Positions 23,531-29,787 of a DNA stretch of 29,787 nucleotides are shown here, piece by piece. Numbering within the stretch: the first letter of the stretch is position 1; every line of letters starts with the position of its first letter. A program made the translations under genes and the position numbers. The stretch lies in the NCBI GenBank assembly GCA_035500455.1, contig DATJXG010000299.1:1-29787 (forward strand). Direction: 5' to 3'. The notes under the pieces are model-generated. The model made no database searches. It was not told where the DNA came from and worked only from the letters and a program-made list of their open reading frames with translations. This DNA is from DATJXG01 sp035500455. GTDB taxonomy: Bacteria; Acidobacteriota; Terriglobia; Terriglobales; Acidobacteriaceae.

Positions 23531-23597
23531 GCCACAGATTTTCACGGATCAACGCGGATCAAAATCCAATCCGTGGTGATCCGTGCAAATCCGTGGC
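23531..23597. repeat. 10-bp-step inverted array between pth and rpsF
   Basis: GCCACAGATTTTCACGGAT at the left and ATCCGTGCAAATCCGTGGC at the right are largely complementary, and the words step by about 10 bp. The vocabulary is that of the rpsR/rplI spacer. The last base of the array is the first base of the pth stop triplet (minus strand). Confidence 0.75.
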
Positions 23598-24169
23598 TAT
23601 GCTTCTTCTTTCTCCGGCGGCTCGTTCTTCCGATTGAACCGGTTCATCGCCGCCGCTACGCCCTCGGTCAAAATCACCCGGACTGCTTCCGCCGCCCGGT
23701 CCAGCACTTCATCCACAACCTTGAGCTGTGCCTTGCGGAAAGGCCGCAAAATTTCCCGTTCGGGCGCAATCCCCAGCCGGATGCGCGTGATCTCCTGCGT
23801 TCCCAGAGCCCCGATGATCGACTGCATTCCGTTGTGCCCGGCGGAACTGCCGCGCTGCCGGATGCGCATGGCGCCGAGCGGCAAGTCCAGCTCGTCGTAG
23901 ATCACCACCACGTCCTGCTCCGGCTGCAGTTCGTGCTTGCCGACCAGCTCCCGCACCGAAGCCCCGCTCAGGTTCATGAAGGTTTCGGGCTTGGCCAGCA
24001 GCACCGTCTCCCCGCCAATTTCGACGCGGGCGGTGAGCGCGCGGTCCACCCGGTTTCTCACCTCGACTTTGCAATCGTCCGCAATGCGGTCGATGGCAAG
24101 AAACCCCATGTTGTGCGGCGTGAACTGGTACTCGATGCCCGGATTTCCCAGCCCGACGATCAGTTTCAC
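23597..24169 (-). CDS. pth: Peptidyl-tRNA hydrolase
   Basis: Pth frees tRNA from peptidyl-tRNA that drops off the ribosome. The 190-residue length is normal. MKLIVGLGNPG with Asn9 is followed by HNMGF with catalytic His19, then KPETFMNLSG, VVIYDELDLPLG and GSSAGHNGMQSI with the conserved Asp and Asn. The start is a GTG at 24167-24169. No strong ribosome site is seen because the leader is a heptamer array whose units (on the minus strand, GGACCAA) come up to the start codon. GAGGA lies about 11 bases upstream within that array. Confidence 0.97.
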   Translation of the reverse strand: MKLIVGLGNPGIEYQFTPHNMGFLAIDRIADDCKVEVRNRVDRALTARVEIGGETVLLAKPETFMNLSGASVRELVGKHELQPEQDVVVIYDELDLPLGAMRIRQRGSSAGHNGMQSIIGALGTQEITRIRLGIAPEREILRPFRKAQLKVVDEVLDRAAEAVRVILTEGVAAAMNRFNRKNEPPEKEEA

Positions 24170-24278
24170 TTGGTCTTTGGTCCTCGGTCCTTGGTCGTTG
24201 GCTCAGGACCCGCCGTTCAACCGCAGGCGCCGGAAGCCAACGGCCAAGGACCAACGACGAACGACCAGCGACAGGCTC
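24170..24278. repeat. Inverted heptamer arrays between rplY and pth
   Basis: The left arm has five units of type TTGGTCN (24170-24204) directly adjacent to the pth start codon. The right arm has six units of type CCAACGA (24237-24278), stopping one base from the rplY stop triplet. The arms are complementary with a loop of about 32 bp. Confidence 0.85.
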
Positions 24279-24279
24279 T

Positions 24280-25002
24280 CTACTTCTTCTCTTTCTCTTT
24301 CTTCTCCGGCTTTTCCGCCGCAGGAGCCTCGGCGCCTTCCTCGCCCTCGGCCTCCTGCTTGCCCTTCTTGATGACTTCCGGCTCGGCCGGCGCGGCGCCC
24401 GCTTCCGCAGCCACCGCTTCCGGAGCCGCCACCACTTCTTCCTTCACCGTGGTGATGTGCACCACCGGCTGGTTGGCGTCGGTCAGGAAACGCAGCTTGT
24501 CGCTCTTAGGCAAATCAGAAACCCGCAGCACGGTGCCGAACACCAGATGGCTTACGTCGGCTTCGATCTCGCTCGGAATATCGCCCGGCAGACACTCGAT
24601 TTCCACCTCGCGCGAAATCTGCTCCAGAATTCCGCCCTGCTGCTTCACCCCCGCGGCCACGCCCGTCAGCGTGATCGGCACCATGACCCGCAGCTTCCGG
24701 TCCATGGCGATGCGCTTCAGATCGATGTGCAGCAGCGAGCCCTTTACCGGCTCGTACTGCCAGTCCACGATCATGGCCTTGGTCTGTTCGCCCTCAAGCG
24801 AGAGGTCGAAAATAGTGTTGTGGCCGGTCTTGGAATGGAGGATGCGGGTGACCTGCTTGGGATCGACACTCACCGCCTTCGAATCCTTGCCCGCTCCATA
24901 AACCACCGCCGGCACCTTGCCTCCGGCGCGGACCCGGCGCGCGTCATTCTTGCTGCCCGCGTCGCGCGCTTGCGCTTCCAGTACGTTGCTCTCGGTTGCC
25001 AT
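24280..25002 (-). CDS. rplY: 50S ribosomal protein bL25, long (CTC/TL5) form
   Basis: L25 binds 5S rRNA. The 240-residue product is the long CTC type: an L25 domain (RDAGSKNDARRVRAGGKVPAVVYG near 13-36, then SLEGEQTKAMIVDWQYEPVKG) followed by a beta-rich TL5 domain (PITLTGVAAGVKQQGGILEQISREVEIECLPGDIPS). The last 40 residues are an acidic, then lysine-rich tail (EGEEGAEAPAAEKPEKKEKEKK). The ATG is at 25000-25002. The best ribosome site, AAGGA seven bases upstream, is part of a heptamer unit in the spacer. The order prs-rplY-pth is conserved in many bacteria. Confidence 0.96.
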   Translation of the reverse strand: MATESNVLEAQARDAGSKNDARRVRAGGKVPAVVYGAGKDSKAVSVDPKQVTRILHSKTGHNTIFDLSLEGEQTKAMIVDWQYEPVKGSLLHIDLKRIAMDRKLRVMVPITLTGVAAGVKQQGGILEQISREVEIECLPGDIPSEIEADVSHLVFGTVLRVSDLPKSDKLRFLTDANQPVVHITTVKEEVVAAPEAVAAEAGAAPAEPEVIKKGKQEAEGEEGAEAPAAEKPEKKEKEKK

Positions 25003-25008
25003 AAAACC

Positions 25009-25096
25009 GTCCTTGGTCCTTGGTCGTTGGTCCTTGGCAAAAGCTCATCAGTCATGGTGTTGATTTTGCCAACTACCAAGGACCAACGACCAAGGA
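25009..25096. repeat. Inverted heptamer arrays between prs and rplY, carrying the rplY ribosome site
   Basis: The left arm has four units (GTCCTTG, GTCCTTG, GTCGTTG, GTCCTTG; 25009-25036). The right arm has three (CCAAGGA, CCAACGA, CCAAGGA; 25076-25096). In the transcript the left arm reads CAAGGAC and gives the rplY Shine-Dalgarno. The other arm, right after the prs stop, reads UCCUUGG and can mask it. Confidence 0.85.
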
Positions 25097-26116
25097 CTAC
25101 AAAAATAACTTGCTTACCGAAGTTTCTTCGTGGATCGACTGAATTGCCCGCCCGATCAGGCCGGCCACCGACCGCACCGTGATCTTCGGCTCTTTCTTCG
25201 CTTCCTCGCTCAGGGGGATGGTGTCGGTTACCACCACCTCCTTGATGCAGGACTGCGAAATAATTTCCACCGCCGTCCCCGAAAGCACGGGGTGGGAACA
25301 GCAGGCGTACACGGCGAGCGCGCCATTTTCCATCAGCGCGCTGGCGGTTTTTACCAGCGTGCCCGCGGTGTCGATCAAATCGTCGATCACCAGGCAAGTG
25401 CGGCCGCTCACGTCTCCGATCACGTTCATGACTTCCGCCACGTTGGCTTCTGGACGGCGCTTATCCACGATGGCCAGCGCCGCGTCCACCTTCTTGGCGA
25501 AAAATCGCGCCCGCTCCACGCCGCCCGCATCCGGCGAAACCACGGTCAGGCTCGGCAGACCGAGTTTCTTGAAATAATCCACCAGCACCGGCGAGGCGAA
25601 CAGCGGATCCACCGGAATATTGAAGAATCCCTGAATCTGCGGCGCGTGCGGATCGATCAGCAGCGCCCGGTCCGCACCCGCGGTCGTCAGCAAATCGGCC
25701 ACCAGCTTGGCCGAGATCGGCGCCCGCGGCTTGTCTTTGCGGTCCTGCCGGCCGTAGCCGTAATAGGGAATCACCGCCGTGATGCGCCGCGCCGAAGCCC
25801 GCTTCAGCGCGTCAATCATCAGCAGCAACTCCATCAGGTGCTCATCCACCGGGCGCGAAGTCGGCTGAATCACGAAAACATCGGCCCCGCGCACGTTTTC
25901 CTGGATCTGTACGTAGGCTTCGCCGTCCTTGAAGCGGGTGACCAGCGCCTGGTTGCGGACGAGGCCGAGAAACTCGCAAACATCATCCGCCAGCTTCATG
26001 TTGGCCGAGCCGGAGAAGATCTTGAACTTATCGTCCACCCGGGCGCGCTGCGGCTTGCGCTCGGCCTTCTCGTCGGGGCCCACTTTTTTCTCCGCCGCCG
26101 GTGCAAGAGTTGCCAT
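25097..26116 (-). CDS. prs: Ribose-phosphate pyrophosphokinase (PRPP synthase)
   Basis: Prs makes PRPP from ribose 5-phosphate and ATP for nucleotide, His and Trp synthesis; PRPP is also the substrate of PurF in this window. The body starts near FKIFSGSANMKLADDV at residue 31. GYGRQDRKDKPRAPISAKLVADLL contains the ATP/catalytic loop, DPHAPQIQGFFNIPVDPL follows, and CLVIDDLIDTAGTL is the PRPP-binding loop. The length of 339 exceeds the usual 310-320 because of a charged N-terminal extension (APAAEKKVGPDEKAERKPQ) of about 27 residues. The ATG is at 26114-26116. tRNA-Gln and ispE lie upstream, an order common in bacteria. Confidence 0.97.
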   Translation of the reverse strand: MATLAPAAEKKVGPDEKAERKPQRARVDDKFKIFSGSANMKLADDVCEFLGLVRNQALVTRFKDGEAYVQIQENVRGADVFVIQPTSRPVDEHLMELLLMIDALKRASARRITAVIPYYGYGRQDRKDKPRAPISAKLVADLLTTAGADRALLIDPHAPQIQGFFNIPVDPLFASPVLVDYFKKLGLPSLTVVSPDAGGVERARFFAKKVDAALAIVDKRRPEANVAEVMNVIGDVSGRTCLVIDDLIDTAGTLVKTASALMENGALAVYACCSHPVLSGTAVEIISQSCIKEVVVTDTIPLSEEAKKEPKITVRSVAGLIGRAIQSIHEETSVSKLFL

Positions 26117-26122
26117 AGAGAA

Positions 26123-26218
26123 CCAGCCTTTAGCTGTTAGCTCTTAGCCTTTAGCTCAAACCCACAGCTCGCCGCCCTTGTTCGAGCTAAGAGCTAAAAG
26201 CTAATGGCCAAGAGCCAG
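26123..26218. repeat. Inverted heptamer arrays between tRNA-Gln and prs (TTAGCYY type)
   Basis: The left arm has five units (CCAGCCT, then four of TTAGCYY; 26123-26157). The right arm has five units (GAGCTAA, GAGCTAA, AAGCTAA, TGGCCAA, GAGCCAG; 26184-26218). The arms are complementary with a loop of about 26 bp. It ends only three bases from the tRNA CCA end, so it could also act in tRNA 3' processing. Confidence 0.85.
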
Positions 26219-26221
26219 TTC

Positions 26222-26295
26222 TGGCTGGGCCGCTAGGATTCGAACCTAGACAAAGTGCTCCAAAGGCACTTGACCTACCATTAGTCGACGGCCCA
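26222..26295 (-). tRNA. tRNA-Gln (anticodon UUG)
   Basis: On the minus strand the acceptor TGGGCCG pairs with CGGCCCA. The D arm is closed by GAC/GTC, the anticodon stem is AGTGC/GCACT with loop CTTTGGA (anticodon TTG), and the T arm is CTAGG/CCTAG with TTCGAAT. G73 and an encoded CCA follow. A first-position U is typical of bacterial tRNA-Gln. The length with CCA is 74. It is flanked by heptamer hairpins on both sides. Confidence 0.97.
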
Positions 26296-26305
26296 GTAGT
26301 CCATT

Positions 26306-26393
26306 GTTGATTCAGGATTGACGATTGCTGATTGAAAAGCCCGACCCGCCTTAATTGTCAATCAACAATCAAAAATCAACAATCAAAAATTCT
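26306..26393. repeat. Inverted heptamer arrays over the ispE 3' end (AATCAAC type)
   Basis: The left arm has four units of type NNNGATT (26306-26333). The right arm has six unbroken units (AATTGTC, AATCAAC, AATCAAA, AATCAAC, AATCAAA, AATTCTC; 26353-26394). The ispE stop triplet (26376-26378) and its last four codons lie inside the right arm. Confidence 0.85.
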
Positions 26394-27557
26394 CCGCCAG
26401 TACTGGGCCCGCGTCAGGGTCGTGGTCACCACCGCCCTGATTCCGCCCTTGCGCAGCCGCGCCGCCGCTTTCTCCGCGGCCGCACGCGACCCGAACAGCC
26501 CATACAGGGCCGAACCTGAGCCCGACAGCGAGGCATATTGCGCTCCCGCACGCTCGAGCACACGCTTCACCTCGCGCAATTCGGGATGCTTAGGAAAAAC
26601 GACCTGTTCAAAGTCGTTTTCGATCCCGGTACGGACGAGGTCGAGAAGCAGGGTCTCGGCCCGGCCCCTGCCTATCGCAGGGACACCGGATACAGCCTTG
26701 GATTTCTGCTGGACTTTCTTTGCAACAGCCTTTACTTCGGCCGGGCCGCCAAGCCATACGGCGATCTCGCGGCCAAGCTCAATCATTCTATCGGAGGGTG
26801 CGGAAGGCGTCAATTTGGCGCGGGCATCGGCAGCTTGTGTCGGCACGGACTGTGCATGGACGGGGCTTCGCCCCGTCCATGCAGAGCGAAGCTCGGCCGG
26901 AACCTCAGCCGCTGGGGCAGCCACAGACGGGAAGGGTACGGCTTCAGCCGTGCCGACAGACGCCCCAAACTCGCGGGGCTTCAGCCCCTGAGGGAAGCGC
27001 CCATCCCAATCCGCAAACGCCTGCGGGGTCGAAACCCCAATCTCCGGAGTAGCTACCACGCACGCTATCGACGGCAAATCGGGCAAGGGAAACACCTCTT
27101 CCCCATGCCCAACCCCCAACACCGTCCCCCCGATCAAAAACAAAGGCAAATCCGAGCCGACCTCGGCCGCCAGCCGCAGCTTCTTACTCCAGCCCAACTG
27201 CTTCCCCAACGCCCGCTCCAACCCCAACAACGCCGCCACCGCATTCGCAGACGCCCCGCCCAATCCGCCCTGCACCGGCAACCGCTTCTCAATAGTGACG
27301 ACCACCCGCCCTCGCGCCCGCAGCGTCGCGATTGCCCGCTCCACAATGCGATAGCAGGTATTCGAGCTGTCCGTAGGGACTCGCGGATCAGCGCAGCGAA
27401 TCTCGATTCCCGAACCTCGCAGGACCTCAACGTGAATCAAGTCATGCAGGGCAATCGTCTGATAGATAGTGCGAAGCTCATGAAAGCCGTCCGTCCGCAA
27501 GGCCCCAATGCACAGACCAAGGTTAATCTTCGCGAATGATCGGACGGTGACAGGCAT
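26376..27557 (-). CDS. ispE: 4-diphosphocytidyl-2-C-methyl-D-erythritol kinase with a repeat-derived insertion
   Basis: IspE is the GHMP kinase of the MEP isoprenoid pathway. It opens VRSFAKINLGL with the conserved Lys10. VQGGLGGASANAVAAL near 95-110 is the ATP loop, GSDLPLFLIGG carries the catalytic Asp, and SGSGSALYGLF near the end is the third GHMP motif. The 393 residues are about 100 more than usual. Residues about 188-245, between GVSTPQAFADWDG and DRMIELGREI, are not IspE-like: they translate a cluster of DNA hairpins (26838-26988). The last residues IFDC and the stop come from a heptamer array. The ATG at 27555-27557 matches the family start, though GGAGG is only one base away. A GTG at 27575 is the alternative. 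tRNA-Gln and prs follow. Confidence 0.94.
   Translation of the reverse strand: MPVTVRSFAKINLGLCIGALRTDGFHELRTIYQTIALHDLIHVEVLRGSGIEIRCADPRVPTDSSNTCYRIVERAIATLRARGRVVVTIEKRLPVQGGLGGASANAVAALLGLERALGKQLGWSKKLRLAAEVGSDLPLFLIGGTVLGVGHGEEVFPLPDLPSIACVVATPEIGVSTPQAFADWDGRFPQGLKPREFGASVGTAEAVPFPSVAAPAAEVPAELRSAWTGRSPVHAQSVPTQAADARAKLTPSAPSDRMIELGREIAVWLGGPAEVKAVAKKVQQKSKAVSGVPAIGRGRAETLLLDLVRTGIENDFEQVVFPKHPELREVKRVLERAGAQYASLSGSGSALYGLFGSRAAAEKAAARLRKGGIRAVVTTTLTRAQYWRRIFDC
26838..26988. repeat. Cluster of palindromes inserted in frame in ispE
   Basis: The outer arms TGTCGGCACGG (26838-26848) and CCGTGCCGACA (26948-26958) are perfect. Inside, 26853-26866 and 26870-26883 form a 14-bp perfect stem with a 3-base loop (core GGGGCTTCGCCCC). 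GGTACGGCT/AGCCGTGCC (26935-26954) and GGGGCT/AGCCCC (26975-26988) give two more hairpins. The ispE frame runs through all of them. Confidence 0.88.
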
Positions 27558-27584
27558 GCCTCCGCATTTAACCACACCCGGCCC

Positions 27585-27625
27585 TTGACACGACTTCTGA
27601 TTAGTATCACAATGTGATTCTAATC
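27585..27625 (+). promoter_or_regulatory. PadR promoter with overlapping palindromic operator
   Basis: TTGACA at 27585-27590 is a perfect -35. CACAAT at 27608-27613, 17 bp on, is a fair -10. The palindrome 27599-27625 has arms GATTAGTATCAC and GTGATTCTAATC around AAT, matching at 11 of 12 positions. It covers the -10 and the expected start of transcription and ends at the base before the ATG. PadR-type proteins commonly bind such dyads and repress themselves. Confidence 0.65.
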
Positions 27626-27955
27626 ATGCTCGGCGAATTCGAATACCTTCTGATCACCGCCGCCGTCAGCCTGGGAGAGAATGCCTACGGCGCTGCCATC
27701 CGCGAAGCCATCGAGGCGACTACCAAACGCAAATGTTCCATCGGCGCCCTCTATACCACCATCGACCGCCTGGAAACCAAAGGCCTCCTGCAAACATGGA
27801 TGGGAGATGCCACACCTCAGCGCGGCGGCCGTTCCAAGCGCATGGTCCGCATCACCCCTAAAGGCGCGCGTGCCGCCAAGGATTTTTACGATGCGGTCAT
27901 GCGCGTGAGCCGCGGCGCATCGTGGGCAACGAACCGCGGTGAAGGTGCTCTATGA
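27626..27955 (+). CDS. PadR-family transcriptional regulator
   Basis: This 109-residue winged-helix protein has the length of short PadR regulators. MLGEFEYLLITAAVSLGENAYGAAIREAIE forms the first helices. SIGALYTTIDRLETKGLLQTWMG holds the recognition helix and wing entry. RGGRSKRMVRITPKGARAAKDF is the family's conserved wing. The ATG at 27626 lies just after the operator palindrome. A GTG at 27614 inside the palindrome is less likely. No ribosome site is visible, and the predicted transcript starts only a few bases upstream, so it may be leaderless. The stop overlaps the start of the next gene (ATGA), so the two are translationally coupled. Confidence 0.9.
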   Translation: MLGEFEYLLITAAVSLGENAYGAAIREAIEATTKRKCSIGALYTTIDRLETKGLLQTWMGDATPQRGGRSKRMVRITPKGARAAKDFYDAVMRVSRGASWATNRGEGAL

Positions 27956-28677
27956 CCAACGGCGCCAGGACACTCAATGGGATTGCCGCCCGATTGCTCG
28001 GGAGCGAGGAGTGTGAAGCGGTTCTTGGTGATCTCCAGGAAGCCGGCGAAAGTGTATGGCGGGGAGTGCTGGAGATCTCCGGCCTGATCGTGCGGCGGCA
28101 GTTGCAGCTTTGGCAACATTGGCAGCCGTGGATCGCAGGCTTCGGGCTCGCATTGCCATGCAGCCTGGCTCTGATGGGAATCTCCGTTTCGGTGAGCCGA
28201 ACCTCACTGGGTTTGCTCGATCCCCGAACGTTAATCGGGAGCACCTCGGCGGTTTCGAGGTACGCCGTCCTGCCATTCATCTGCCAAATTCTCATGCTGC
28301 TTGCCGGCGCCTGGGCCGGCGGCTTTGTGGTGGGGTCAATTTCCCGCCGTACTCTTTGGGTAAGCGCTGTGCTCTGCTGCCTCCCATGTTTGTTCTGTCT
28401 TTCACGGTTCCGTATCGAGTCGCTATCCAGATTTTCTCTGCTTCTCTTTGTTGTTCCGGCAATCATGGGCGTTCGTCGCGCTCTGCGCTCACCCCAGGTA
28501 GGCCTCCGCCCGGCCGCCATCTCGGCTGTGGTGCTAAGCCTCTGCATGATATTTCTCTGGAGCAACAGCGGTCGTATCTACATGCTCGATGGGGCGCTGA
28601 TCTGGCCAGCCTGGTATGTCGTCGCCTCGGCCCGCAGAATTCGCCCGCAGTCCGATGAGCTGAATACATGGGAGTGA
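27952..28677 (+). CDS. PadR-linked membrane protein
   Basis: The 241-residue product starts with a short cytoplasmic part, GIAARLLGSEECEAVLGDLQEAGES. This resembles the prefix domain found ahead of PadR-controlled permeases in acidobacteria (DLEE-like motif). It continues with about six hydrophobic segments, for example WIAGFGLALPCSLALMGIS, LPFICQILMLLAGAWAGGFVVG and AAISAVVLSLCMIFLW. No transporter domain or ATPase partner is found in the window, so it may be a free-standing remnant or relative of those permease prefix proteins. Its ATG overlaps the PadR stop by four bases, with GAAGGTG upstream. PadR probably controls it. The exact function is unknown. Confidence 0.75.
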   Translation: MTNGARTLNGIAARLLGSEECEAVLGDLQEAGESVWRGVLEISGLIVRRQLQLWQHWQPWIAGFGLALPCSLALMGISVSVSRTSLGLLDPRTLIGSTSAVSRYAVLPFICQILMLLAGAWAGGFVVGSISRRTLWVSAVLCCLPCLFCLSRFRIESLSRFSLLLFVVPAIMGVRRALRSPQVGLRPAAISAVVLSLCMIFLWSNSGRIYMLDGALIWPAWYVVASARRIRPQSDELNTWE

Positions 28678-28682
28678 ATTTC

Positions 28683-29759
28683 ATGGTACCCGCGCGCATT
28701 CGTATCGCCCTGGCGGTCGTTTTCGTTTTCTTCAGCGTTGCCGCCAGCGTTGCCGAATCCAGGTCGAGCCAGTTAGTCGATCGCGAGCTATCGTCGAAGA
28801 ACTTTGCCCAAAACAAAATGGGCATCAACCCGGTACGGAAGATGGTTGTCTATCTCCCCGCCGGTTACAAGGAATCAACCAAACATTACCCGGTAATTTA
28901 CTTTCTCCCCAACCCTTTGGATGGAAGCTATCGTTCCCGATTCCAGAAGGGCGGGGCGCAGGAGCTGTTCGATCAGGCAATCGCCTCAGGCATCATCGGA
29001 CAATTCATCTTAGTGTCCGTCGATATGAGCACGCCGCTGGGATGCTCCTGGTATGTCAACTCGCCGGTCACAGGCAACTGGGAAGCCTTTGTAGTCCAGG
29101 AACTGGTTCCCTATATCGACGCAAACTTCAGAACTCTGCCGGCTCGTGATTCGCGGGCGATCACCGGAATCTTCATGGGCGCTTATGGCGCGATTCGCCT
29201 GGGGATGCGTCATCCGGATATCTTCGGCTCGATCTACGCAATGCATCCGGTAGGCACCGGCTCTGGCCTGAAAGTTCTGGACAGTCTTCCGAACTGGGAC
29301 CTGATGGGCAAAGCCAAATCCATTGACGACATAAAATCCGATGGCTACTCAGTAATCTTCACCTCGATTTTTCAGGCCTTCCTGCCGAACGCCAGCAGCC
29401 CGCCCCTGTACATCGATTTTCCCGCCCACAAGAGCGGAGATCAGCTGGTCATTGATTCGAAGCTTACGGAACGACTGCGTAATAATTTCTTCATTGAATC
29501 GATGGTCCCGCAATACGCGGAGAGCCTGAAGTCCCTACGCGGGTTCAAGTTCGACTGGGCGCGCAGCGATCTCAACCAGGACCATGTCTATTCCAACCAG
29601 GCCCTGACCCATAAGCTCAATGAATTCGGCATCGCGCACGAAGCCGAGGAGTACAACGGCGCCTGGGGAGAAGCAAACTGGGGACTGGAAGGACGCTTCT
29701 ACAACGAAGTTCTGCCCTTTTTCCAAAAACACCTGGTCTTTGATACCAGTGTTCAATGA
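28683..29759 (+). CDS. Exported esterase-fold protein lacking the catalytic serine
   Basis: The 358-residue protein has a signal peptide (RIRIALAVVFVFFSVAASVAES) and the alpha/beta-hydrolase layout of the putative esterase (Esterase D / feruloyl esterase-like) family: VYLPAGYKESTKHYPVIYFLPN near 55-76, FVVQELVPYIDANFRT, and GMRHPDIFGSIYAMHP after the nucleophile elbow. Where active members have G-x-S-M-G-G, this one reads GIFMGAYG, so the nucleophile Ser is Phe. The His expected near the C-terminus is not evident either (NGAWGEANWG). It is therefore probably not a hydrolase and may bind a ligand. I chose the ATG at 28683, with GGAG eight bases upstream. An ATG at 28668 overlaps the previous gene. 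It follows the PadR pair with no gap and may be co-regulated. Confidence 0.85.
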   Translation: MVPARIRIALAVVFVFFSVAASVAESRSSQLVDRELSSKNFAQNKMGINPVRKMVVYLPAGYKESTKHYPVIYFLPNPLDGSYRSRFQKGGAQELFDQAIASGIIGQFILVSVDMSTPLGCSWYVNSPVTGNWEAFVVQELVPYIDANFRTLPARDSRAITGIFMGAYGAIRLGMRHPDIFGSIYAMHPVGTGSGLKVLDSLPNWDLMGKAKSIDDIKSDGYSVIFTSIFQAFLPNASSPPLYIDFPAHKSGDQLVIDSKLTERLRNNFFIESMVPQYAESLKSLRGFKFDWARSDLNQDHVYSNQALTHKLNEFGIAHEAEEYNGAWGEANWGLEGRFYNEVLPFFQKHLVFDTSVQ

Positions 29760-29787
29760 AGGCAGGTAGAGGGGACGGATTTGGATT

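Noticed and set aside
23573..24901. 442-residue plus-strand frame over pth and rplY
   Set aside because: It crosses two unmistakable genes and an intergenic array on the other strand, and has no domain of its own.
23024..26394. CRISPR array suspected from regular repeats
   Set aside because: The units are only 7 bp, degenerate and without unique spacers. There are no cas genes.

Overview
The window is about 30 kb of GC-rich bacterial chromosome. It most resembles an acidobacterium (Acidobacteriota, Koribacter/Sulfotelmatobacter-like). This placement is inferred from three things: a serine/threonine kinase fused to TPRs, an ECF sigma / zinc-finger anti-sigma / DUF4097 / PDZ operon, and intergenic spacers packed with short phased repeats and GC-rich palindromes. 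No phage, plasmid, transposase or CRISPR genes are visible. Nearly all genes are chromosomal core or regulatory genes.

Layout. 1-3595 (minus): purine synthesis, purL then purF (purF runs off the left edge). 3821-4882 (minus): an exported TPR-thioredoxin. 5291-8233 (minus): a transmembrane Ser/Thr kinase with TPRs. 8535-12003 (plus, with one small minus-strand TIG protein): a class V aminotransferase and serA, probably serine/glyoxylate metabolism. 12103-13884: a divergent pair, an M50 protease with CBS domains (minus) and rsmD (plus). 13977-17356: an unknown conserved-looking protein, a RidA protein, a 79-residue membrane protein and a GAF-GAF-GGDEF diguanylate cyclase. 17531-21654 (minus): an ECF sigma factor, an anti-sigma factor carrying HEAT repeats, a DUF4097 beta-helix protein and a two-PDZ protein, together an apparent envelope-sensing operon. 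22049-27557 (minus): the translation/precursor cluster ispE, tRNA-Gln(UUG), prs, rplY, pth, rpsF, rpsR, rplI. 27585-29759 (plus): a PadR regulator with an operator over its start, a membrane protein and an exported esterase-fold protein that lacks the nucleophile serine.

The most unusual content is not a gene. Many spacers hold degenerate tandem words with a strict 7-bp step, usually as two complementary arms around a short loop. The words differ between spacers (TTAGCYY, CAATCRN, GTCSTTG, TCAGCNN and others) but the step is the same. The arrays run right up to start and stop codons, and they encode the last residues of RsmD and IspE. At rplY the array supplies the Shine-Dalgarno sequence, which the opposite arm could mask. 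A second class of GC-rich palindromes lies between genes and has also entered two core genes in frame: purL carries a 94-bp element with perfect 25-bp arms, and ispE carries a cluster of four hairpins that adds about 50-60 residues.

Everything here was read from the sequence by eye. Family assignments rest on motifs, and no database search was run.
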